From contig JAPSFM010000063.1 of NCBI GenBank assembly GCA_035063885.1, positions 1 through 29,070 of the forward strand: a stretch of 29,070 nt of DNA, written 5' to 3'. The position numbers were made by a program, and so were the translations under genes. This DNA is from CAADGY01 sp900696665. Lineage in GTDB: Bacteria; Acidobacteriota; Terriglobia; Bryobacterales; Bryobacteraceae. Positions 23,251 to 29,070 of this stretch are shown here, one piece after another (position 1 is the first letter of the stretch; the number at the start of each line of letters is the position of its first letter). Under the pieces are notes generated by a model. That model was not told the origin of the DNA, made no database searches, and saw nothing but the letters and a program-made list of their open reading frames with translations.

Positions 23251-24320
23251 CTGTAGCCAGGAGTAAGCCAGTTTCCGGAAGTGGCGCGGGCAAAACGGGC
23301 GGCGCCATCAAGAGCCGCTCGCTCCTCGCGTGAAAGTTCCAGGTGGCGCGTGAGCCCGGCATAGTTCTCTTCGAGAGTATGCTCTTCGAACATGCCCGGC
23401 ATAGCGCAGGTTAAAAAAGGACGCGAATATACAAAACGCATAGCGGCCTGGCAGAGAGTCTCATCGGGCAGGCGCGCCAGACTTTTTGTCAACTCGGAGA
23501 CTACGGCGGGATGCAGCGGACGGTACTTCTTCTGATAGAGCTGCACGACATTGGATTCCGGCCGGGAACCCTTCACCACACGTGTATCGAGCTTGACGAT
23601 GGAGCCGGCCGCAAGCGGTTTGATCGCGATCAGCCCAACGCCGCTCGCTATGGCCGCGGGAAGGAACTCCGTATAGTCGGCGCGGGCGTGAATGAAGTTG
23701 TACGGGAACATGATGTAGTCGATGCCTTCCAACTCGCGCAGCGCCGCAACCATCAGGCGTTCATCATGCGTCGCGATACCGATAGCGCGCACCTTGCCGG
23801 CCTCCTTCGCTTTGCGCAAGACATCCCAATCGGCAATGCCCCTGGCATCGAGCGCAGCGCCATCGTTGATGTAGATGCGGTACATATCGACGTGCCCATA
23901 AAGGCGCGCCGCGCGGTCGATATTCTCACCGACGAACATGGGAAGCTGCCGGCACAGCGACACGAGCGTCGACTGCCTGCGAGGCCGGATGACTCGCGCC
24001 ACGTGTTCCCATTGCCCTTCGGTTTCGTAGGTATCAATCATGTTGACGCCCAGATCCAGAGCACGGGCGAGCATCCGGTCGCGCCGCTGTTGTCCCTCTT
24101 CTGTGAGGACGCTGCCGTATTTCACTTTGCGCTTATAAGCGGGATCAGTGTGTGACCCGAACGAGAGCAGAGACGGGTAGAGGCTGGTTTGGCCCAGACG
24201 GCGATAGACCATGCCGCCGCGGCGGTATTGGGTGACCGGTGCGGGCGCCCCCGGCGCGGAGACCGCTGCGGAGAAGCCAGCGGCAGCGGCAACAAAAGCC
24301 CGGCGGGACAGTGTGCGCAT
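23214..24320 (-). CDS. Tat-exported aldo/keto-reductase-fold protein, probably not a standard reductase
   Basis: A 368-residue protein with a twin-arginine-type signal (LSRRAFVAAAAGF, end near APGAPA) and an aldo/keto-reductase barrel: YRRLGQTSLYPSLLSFG at about 39-55, GVNMIDTYETEG at 91-102, AGKVRAIGIATHD and SRPFLTCAMPGM. Asp96 of the tetrad is present. Glu101 stands where the catalytic Tyr should be by spacing (DTxxxYG). The strand that should carry Lys reads STLVSLCR, and the DLYLLH-type motif reads DMYRIYIND without its His. So only one of the four catalytic residues is evident. It is first in a transcript with the cytochrome fusion. Confidence 0.82.
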   Translation of the reverse strand: MRTLSRRAFVAAAAGFSAAVSAPGAPAPVTQYRRGGMVYRRLGQTSLYPSLLSFGSHTDPAYKRKVKYGSVLTEEGQQRRDRMLARALDLGVNMIDTYETEGQWEHVARVIRPRRQSTLVSLCRQLPMFVGENIDRAARLYGHVDMYRIYINDGAALDARGIADWDVLRKAKEAGKVRAIGIATHDERLMVAALRELEGIDYIMFPYNFIHARADYTEFLPAAIASGVGLIAIKPLAAGSIVKLDTRVVKGSRPESNVVQLYQKKYRPLHPAVVSELTKSLARLPDETLCQAAMRFVYSRPFLTCAMPGMFEEHTLEENYAGLTRHLELSREERAALDGAARFARATSGNWLTPGYRWLDTRWSTMRV

Positions 24321-24721
24321 GGAGTGATCTTATCACCACGGGGGACCGGGCGGATCCGCAGGCTTCCATCGGATCCACCCCTCCAGTTTCAGACGGGCCC
24401 GCTCGTGCAGCATGATCTCCCGGTTCACGCCAAGTGGAACACGCTCAGTCCCGGACCTTGTGGTATGAACGCCCCCGAATTGCCCAACCGGGCGATGCCG
24501 GCTGCCGGAACTACAAGAGTGGATGTATCCGAACCACCGCCTTGCGAGCGTTCGTGGGCCTGCTTTAACGCATCTTCCGTGCCGCTCCAATCGCCCGCCA
24601 TGCTCTTCGCCCAGGTCAGGTGCGCCTCTGAACAGAGCCGAATGCCGGTGGGGCAGCGCCGTACTCTGTCTCCGTCCCCGGGAAACCCGCAACCGCGCGA
24701 TACCGTCTAATATAGTTTGCC
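24321..24721. other. Spacer with probable decayed coding sequence
   Basis: A 401-base divergent spacer. On the minus strand two frames look coding but do not join. One runs to a stop at 24425 and contains AHLTWAKSMAGDWSGTEDAL and IARLGNSGAFIPQGPGLSVF. The next continues in another frame with IMLHERARLKLEGWIRWKP, ending at a stop at 24333. This would fit a gene remnant broken by a small frameshift near 24430. I do not recognise the family. The right end holds the sigma-factor promoter. Confidence 0.3.
24681..24716 (+). promoter_or_regulatory. ECF-type promoter candidate directly before the sigma-factor gene
   Basis: GGAAAC at 24681-24686 and CGTCTA at 24704-24709, 17 bases apart, match the usual ECF promoter pattern (GGAAC/TGAAAC and CGTC). 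This suggests that the sigma factor reads its own operon. An overlapping TATAGT at 24711-24716 could serve a housekeeping sigma factor. Either would start transcription within about 10 bases of the GTG at 24722, giving an almost leaderless message; no ribosome-binding site is seen. Confidence 0.5.
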
Positions 24722-25228
24722 GTGGAACGCGACGAAATTCTCACCAAACTTCGTGAAAGGATCATTGCGTTCGTGGCATCTCGCGTAAGGAGGGACGGCG
24801 CGGAGGATGTTGCGCACGAAGTCCTGCTCCTGCTCGAAGAGAAATATCCTCACGTTACCGCCCTCGAGGAATTGGTTCCGCTTTCCATGCGGATTGCGCG
24901 GTTCAAGATTACGGCGCTTTACCGGAAGGCCACGCGGAGAGGGGAAGGGTCGGCGGTCTCGGTGGACGAAATCCCGCTTCCGGATTTCGCACCGGATCCG
25001 GAGACCCTCACTTCCCGGCGCGAGTTGCTCGACCGGATTCGCGCGGCGCTGCCGCAGGTTGGGCAACGCTGCCGTGACCTGCTCCGTCTCAAGTTAGAGG
25101 GAAAGAGCTTCAGCGAGATCCGGAAAGCGATGGGGGCCCATTCCCTGAATACCGTTTACACGTGGGACTATCGCTGCAGGCGGCATCTGCTTGAACTGAT
25201 CGGAGGCAGTTGGGAGATAAGGAAGTGA
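24722..25228 (+). CDS. ECF-like sigma-70 family RNA polymerase sigma factor
   Basis: A 168-residue alternative sigma factor directing RNA polymerase to its own promoter set. Seen: a short region 2 at about 5-70 (AEDVAHEVLLLLEEKY and RIARFKITALYRK) and a region 4 helix-turn-helix at about 105-165 (DLLRLKLEGKSFSEIRKAM, NTVYTWDYRCRRHLLEL). The start is GTG 24722; no Shine-Dalgarno sequence is visible, in line with the promoter so close by. Its stop overlaps the GTG of the next gene (GTGA), as is usual for sigma/anti-sigma pairs. Confidence 0.85.
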   Translation: MERDEILTKLRERIIAFVASRVRRDGAEDVAHEVLLLLEEKYPHVTALEELVPLSMRIARFKITALYRKATRRGEGSAVSVDEIPLPDFAPDPETLTSRRELLDRIRAALPQVGQRCRDLLRLKLEGKSFSEIRKAMGAHSLNTVYTWDYRCRRHLLELIGGSWEIRK

Positions 25229-26478
25229 CTCCGGGCGAAGCCAGAAAACTTCTCGGCGGCTACTCCGCGGGAACTCTCACGCCAGAGGAGCGGAAGGCGC
25301 TCTTCGAAGCGGCGTTGGAGGACTCCGAACTCTTCGAGTTGCTCATGGAGGAACAGCCGCTGCTGGACGTGTTGACGGATCCGGCAATGCGGACGGAGTT
25401 GCTGGAAGCGCTGGATGCACATGAAAAAGGATGGTTCAGACGCTTCTGGAACAACATTCTGAAGCCGGCTCCGGTTGCCCTGGCGGGTAGCGTAGCCGTC
25501 GCCGCCCTGGCGTTCTTCGTCGTTTACAGGTTCGACCATACCGAAATTCGCCAGCCGGAACTGGTGGCGCAGAGCCATCCGCCGACTTTGCCGGAAGCGG
25601 CGCCTGCGGAGGTGCCCGCAACGGAACGGCTGGCGCCCGAACAGTCCGCTACGCCAGGTCCCGGGATGCGCCGGAGAGCGCAAGTTTTGCCGGGTCGCGC
25701 CGCACCCGCACGCGCGCCCGTGCTGCCGCCACCACCCGCGATTCCGGTAGAGCGTGAACTACACTCCGCCTCGAAAGCGGTATCGCCGGCGTTTGCGGAG
25801 GTGGATCTCCCGTCTCCGCCACCTCCTCCCGGGAAACGTGAATTGAGCCGCACAACGCGCGGCGAAACTCCTTCGGGGGTGGTGGGAGGCGTTGTGGGAG
25901 GAGTTCCGGGCGCGCCCGGCGGCTACGCGGCAGAGCCGCAAGCTCCTGCCGCGCTTTCAAGTGCGAGTGCCTGGTTCTATGGCCGCGCCTTTTCCCGCGT
26001 ACAACCGATGGCAGGGTTTCAGCAGCCGGCGCCGACTGCCGCGGTCAGGCGCCGCGCGGATACTATTGCGCGTCTCGGCTTGCGTTACAGCATCGTTCCG
26101 TCGCCACACGGAACCCAATTGCAGGTGCAGTCCAACGAACTCGCATTTCTTCAAGTGCTGGGAAGAAGTATCGCGGGACCTTGGCGGCTTGTCCACCAGG
26201 GAGACATAAAGAAGTGGGATTCCTTGCTCATTGCCGCACCGCTCACGGGCCAGAGTCATATGCTGCTGATCCTGACCCGCAAACGCGGCCCTGGTACTGC
26301 CATCGAGCCGGGCAGCCCGGCGCAGGCGGGGTCGTTGGCCATACAGGCGCTCGAGGCCAGTGCCGTGGCGCCACCTCTTGTTGAGCAAAGTGGAGCATCC
26401 ACGTACGTCATTGCGCCGGAATCCCAGCCCGATCGCTTGATTAAGGAAATCGACGTAACCGGCGCAAAACAGCAGTGA
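25225..26478 (+). CDS. Single-pass anti-sigma-like membrane protein
   Basis: Probable anti-sigma partner of the upstream sigma factor, 417 residues. Seen: a cytoplasmic helical N-terminus (about 5-75, with KLLGGYSAGTLTPEERKALF) without zinc-binding residues; one membrane helix at about 82-101; then a Pro/Ala-rich periplasmic linker, a GVVGGVVGGVPG stretch at about 218-229, and a folded C-terminal part at about 265-350. The start is GTG 25225, in a 4-base overlap with the sigma stop and preceded by GGGAG; a TTG at 25210 is possible. The same Gly/Val motif recurs in the next gene product. The anti-sigma role is inferred from order, topology and family resemblance. Confidence 0.78.
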   Translation: MTPGEARKLLGGYSAGTLTPEERKALFEAALEDSELFELLMEEQPLLDVLTDPAMRTELLEALDAHEKGWFRRFWNNILKPAPVALAGSVAVAALAFFVVYRFDHTEIRQPELVAQSHPPTLPEAAPAEVPATERLAPEQSATPGPGMRRRAQVLPGRAAPARAPVLPPPPAIPVERELHSASKAVSPAFAEVDLPSPPPPPGKRELSRTTRGETPSGVVGGVVGGVPGAPGGYAAEPQAPAALSSASAWFYGRAFSRVQPMAGFQQPAPTAAVRRRADTIARLGLRYSIVPSPHGTQLQVQSNELAFLQVLGRSIAGPWRLVHQGDIKKWDSLLIAAPLTGQSHMLLILTRKRGPGTAIEPGSPAQAGSLAIQALEASAVAPPLVEQSGASTYVIAPESQPDRLIKEIDVTGAKQQ

Positions 26479-26537
26479 AAGGATCCGGCCGTTCGTGGCA
26501 TTACCCCACCGGGATTCGACATCCCAGGAGGAACGGA

Positions 26538-28901
26538 ATGGAAAAGAAGGTTGTGGCGCCCGTCTCGGTCGCGCTCGGCGCTGTCTTGCTTTATCTCGTG
26601 TATCCGGAAGCGGCGGTTTCCGCCCAAGGCCACCTCACCCAGGGAGCACTGTTCAGGATTGACCCGCGCGGAGAGATGAGGTCGGCCTGCCCGCTAAAGC
26701 ACACCGGTGTCAAAGCCGAAATCAGCGGCTTCATCGCGCGTGTCACCGTCACCCAACAGTTCGAAAACCCGTCCGGGGAAAAGATCGAAGCCGTCTACAC
26801 GTTCCCGCTGCCGGACAAGGCGGCGGTCGACGATATGACGATCGAAGTGGGCGACCGTGTCATCAAAGCGAAGATCAAGCGGCGTGAAGAGGCTCGCGCG
26901 ATTTATGAAGCGGCTCGCGCAAAGGGAAATGTGGCGGGCTTGCTTGACCAGGAGCGGCCGAATATTTTTACGCAATCGGTGGCCAATATCGCACCGGGCG
27001 CCAAAGTCACCGTTCAGATCAGCTACGTGGAAACGTTGAAGTTCGACGAAGGCGCCTACGAGTTTTCATTCCCGATGGTGGTCGGACCGCGTTACATTCC
27101 AAGGCAGGTTACCGATGCTCCCCGCATCGCGCCACCCGTCGCCGCCAAAGGAGAACGCGCGGGTCATGATATTTCGCTGGAAGTGAAGCTCGACGCCGGT
27201 GTGCCCATTGAGAAACTGCGGTCCGTGACGCACGATGTGGCCATCGACACACCGTCTTCCACAACCGCCGTGATCCGGCTTAAAGACAAGGCGGTGATAC
27301 CCAACAAGGACTTTGTGCTGCGCTATGACGTATCGGGCGCAAAGATACAGGACGCCGTCCTGGCGCACAACATGGGACAGGACGGCTATTTCACGCTGAT
27401 ACTGACACCGCCGGAACGATTCACGGTGGAGGACGTGACGCCTAAGGAACTGGTGTTCGTGCTCGACACCTCCGGGTCGATGAGTGGCTTTCCCATCGAG
27501 AAGGCGAAGGAAACTATGAGGCTCGCGCTCGAAGGGCTTTATCCGCGCGATACGTTTAACCTGATTACGTTCTCAGGAGATACGCACGTTCTGTTTCCTG
27601 CTCCGGTGCCGGCGACCAGGGAAAATCTGGATAAAGCACAACAATTCCTTGCGGCAAGGCAGGGGTTGGGCGGAACCGAGATGATGAAGGCGATTATCGC
27701 CGCGCTGGAACCCTCCGGTAAGCAGGATCATATCCGGATCGTCTGCTTCATGACAGACGGCTACGTCGGCAACGACTTCGAGATCATCTCCGAGATTCAG
27801 AAGCACAAAAACGCCCGGATCTTTGCGTTTGGCATCGGCAATTCCGTTAATCGTTTTCTGCTTGACAGTATGGCTCGTGAAGGACGCGGCGAAGTGGAGT
27901 ACGTCGGGTTGAACGATGACGGCTCCGCCGCGGCGCGGCGCTTGCATGAGCGGATACGCAACCCACTGCTCACCGATATTCGGATCGACTTTAGCGGTGT
28001 CGAGGTCAGCGACCTCTATCCACTGCGCATTCCGGACCTGTTTTCGGCGAAACCCGTCATCCTTACGGGCCGCTACGCGCGCGCGGCACGCGGAACGGTT
28101 CGTCTGCGCGGCACCATGTCGGGCAAACCGTTCGAGCGCACCATGACGGTAAGCCTGCCTGCCTCCGAGCCGCGTCACAACGTGCTTCGGAGCCTCTGGG
28201 CGCGGCAGCGCATCGGCTATCTGAAGAGCCGCGACTATGCCGGGCTCCAACGTGGAAACGTAGATCCGCAACTCAAGGAACAGATCACCCAACTTGGCTT
28301 GGATTACCGGTTGATGACGCAGTTCACATCGTTCGTCGCGGTGGAGGAGACCACGATTATCGAAGGCGGAGAGCCTCGCCGGGTGGAGGTGCCTGTGGAG
28401 ATGCCCGAAGGCGTCAGCCACGATGGCATTTATGGTGAGCGTGTAGCGGTAGCGGGGCTGAAAAGCACGGCCTATGCCGGGTATGCCGGGATGCATGCGA
28501 CCGGCGGCTTCGCCCGCGAAGGCGTAGTGGGGGGTGTCATCGGCGGCATACCCGGCCCGGCACCGCTGCCCGCGCCGCGGCGAGTACCCACGGAAAAGAG
28601 ACGCGACAGCCAGGAACAGATTGCAATATCCAGGCTGCATCCGGATGTTGCGGCGGCGATCTCTCAACTGAAGAAAGGCGCTACGCCGGCAGCCGCTTTC
28701 ATCCGCGGTGGCAAAGCGTACCTCCAGGTGTGGCTGTCCGATGCATCACCCGAATTGTTGAGGCAGATCCGCGCACTCGGGTTCGAGACAACGGTAGATC
28801 CACGCGTCGCCAAACTCCTGGTGGGCCGCATCGCGGTCGAGAAACTGCCGGCACTCGCCGCAATGCGGGAAGTCCGCTACATCGCGCCGCAACAGCCGTA
28901 G
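26538..28901 (+). CDS. VIT and von Willebrand A domain protein
   Basis: A 787-residue protein, exported or anchored by an N-terminal hydrophobic segment (about 6-30). Seen: a VIT domain at about 40-170 (VTVTQQFENPSGEKIEAVYTF, REEARAIYEAARAKG); a VWA domain at about 300-475 with a complete metal site, Asp310, Ser312, Ser314 (DTSGS), Thr380 and Asp407; a GVVGGVIGGIPG stretch at 662-673; and a C-terminal domain at about 695-785 ending in VEKLPALAAMREVRYIAP. The ATG at 26538 has AGGAGG 7 bases upstream; the frame is open to 26475. It is 59 bases behind the anti-sigma gene. VIT/VWA proteins bind proteins through the metal site. The role here, perhaps sensing or an output of the sigma system, is inferred. 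Confidence 0.9.
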   Translation: MEKKVVAPVSVALGAVLLYLVYPEAAVSAQGHLTQGALFRIDPRGEMRSACPLKHTGVKAEISGFIARVTVTQQFENPSGEKIEAVYTFPLPDKAAVDDMTIEVGDRVIKAKIKRREEARAIYEAARAKGNVAGLLDQERPNIFTQSVANIAPGAKVTVQISYVETLKFDEGAYEFSFPMVVGPRYIPRQVTDAPRIAPPVAAKGERAGHDISLEVKLDAGVPIEKLRSVTHDVAIDTPSSTTAVIRLKDKAVIPNKDFVLRYDVSGAKIQDAVLAHNMGQDGYFTLILTPPERFTVEDVTPKELVFVLDTSGSMSGFPIEKAKETMRLALEGLYPRDTFNLITFSGDTHVLFPAPVPATRENLDKAQQFLAARQGLGGTEMMKAIIAALEPSGKQDHIRIVCFMTDGYVGNDFEIISEIQKHKNARIFAFGIGNSVNRFLLDSMAREGRGEVEYVGLNDDGSAAARRLHERIRNPLLTDIRIDFSGVEVSDLYPLRIPDLFSAKPVILTGRYARAARGTVRLRGTMSGKPFERTMTVSLPASEPRHNVLRSLWARQRIGYLKSRDYAGLQRGNVDPQLKEQITQLGLDYRLMTQFTSFVAVEETTIIEGGEPRRVEVPVEMPEGVSHDGIYGERVAVAGLKSTAYAGYAGMHATGGFAREGVVGGVIGGIPGPAPLPAPRRVPTEKRRDSQEQIAISRLHPDVAAAISQLKKGATPAAAFIRGGKAYLQVWLSDASPELLRQIRALGFETTVDPRVAKLLVGRIAVEKLPALAAMREVRYIAPQQP

Positions 28902-29014
28902 CCGTGCCGGTGCGCCTCGCGGGTGGAGCCGTTCTCCCGTGCTGCTAATTACTTTCCGGCGCAAGAATCAGTTTTCCTGCGACCGACCATCTTCGCATGG
29001 TGTCAAAAACGGCA

Positions 29015-29045
29015 GAATGCCCGGCTGGCTGCATGCCGGGCATTC
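29015..29045. repeat. Strong hairpin with 11-bp perfect stem
   Basis: GAATGCCCGGC and GCCGGGCATTC are perfect complements around a 9-base loop, about 115 bases after the VIT/VWA stop codon. No T run follows on the plus strand, so it is not a classic terminator. It could be a Rho-independent element of another type, a dispersed repeat, or the 3' end of a minus-strand gene beyond the window. Confidence 0.55.
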
Positions 29046-29070
29046 AAGCGATTGATCTTGGGCCACTTCG

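Noticed and set aside
7182..25228. Functional link between the STN domain of the receptor and the sigma/anti-sigma pair
   Set aside because: The pair is about 15 kb away, and the anti-sigma-like protein shows no FecR-type features.
27573..28667. 364-codon minus-strand ORF
   Set aside because: Antisense to the VIT/VWA gene with its complete VWA metal-site motifs; no recognisable domain in the antisense product.
28968..29070. Minus-strand ORF open to the window edge with a CPAC motif
   Set aside because: Only about 34 codons visible and overlapping the hairpin; cannot be told from chance without the flank.
1..29070. CRISPR arrays, insertion sequences, prophage or attachment sites
   Set aside because: No regularly spaced repeats, transposase, integrase or terminal inverted repeats were seen.

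Overview
The window is 29 kb of GC-rich bacterial chromosome. It looks like an Acidobacteriota genome of the Bryobacterales/Solibacter type. That placement is inferred from the gene set: Tat-exported sugar-active enzymes, a remnant of the large acidobacterial TonB-receptor family, an ECF sigma/anti-sigma pair of the 'LLGGYxxGTLTPEER' kind, a VIT/VWA protein, and a Tes-like radical SAM enzyme. No rRNA, tRNA, CRISPR array, insertion sequence or phage gene was found.

Layout. 1-5.6 kb: a secreted acetyl-xylan-esterase-like hydrolase (+), then on the minus strand rsgA, a HEAT-repeat protein and a large radical SAM protein with an N-terminal Cys motif, resembling the archaeal tetraether synthase / bacterial membrane-spanning-lipid synthase family. 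5.8-6.9 kb: queG (+). 7.2-12.7 kb: a tight four-gene plus-strand iron-uptake operon (STN-bearing TonB siderophore receptor, PiuC-type Fe/2OG hydroxylase, PiuB-type PepSY membrane protein, exported TPR protein). It has a candidate promoter with a palindrome upstream and a clear intrinsic terminator 8 bases after the last stop codon. 12.8-16.3 kb: a secreted alpha/beta hydrolase (+), then on the minus strand a universal stress protein, a secreted protein of unknown function and a secreted lectin/lyase-like jelly-roll protein. 16.5-17.7 kb: a TauE/SafE-type permease coupled to a DUF1634 membrane protein (+).

17.7-21.9 kb: a GntR/FCD-regulated sugar-type locus. A leader ORF carrying a fossil TonB-receptor tail overlaps the start of a Tat-exported glycoside-hydrolase-like protein, which is followed by the gntR gene. 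A COG3618-type amidohydrolase/lactonase is divergent from these, and a candidate operator lies in the shared promoter. 21.9-24.3 kb: a Tat-exported aldo/keto-reductase-fold protein that appears to lack most of its catalytic tetrad, overlapping a gene for a tetraheme cytochrome-TPR-SUMF1 fusion (minus). 24.3-24.7 kb: a spacer with probable decayed coding sequence.

24.7-28.9 kb: an ECF-type sigma factor behind an ECF-like promoter placed almost at its start codon, its single-pass anti-sigma-like partner (4-base overlap), and a VIT/VWA protein. The last two share an unusual Gly/Val motif spelled with different codons. This three-gene cassette, the cytochrome-SUMF1 fusion, the Tes-like enzyme and the fossil-led GntR locus are the parts most worth following up.
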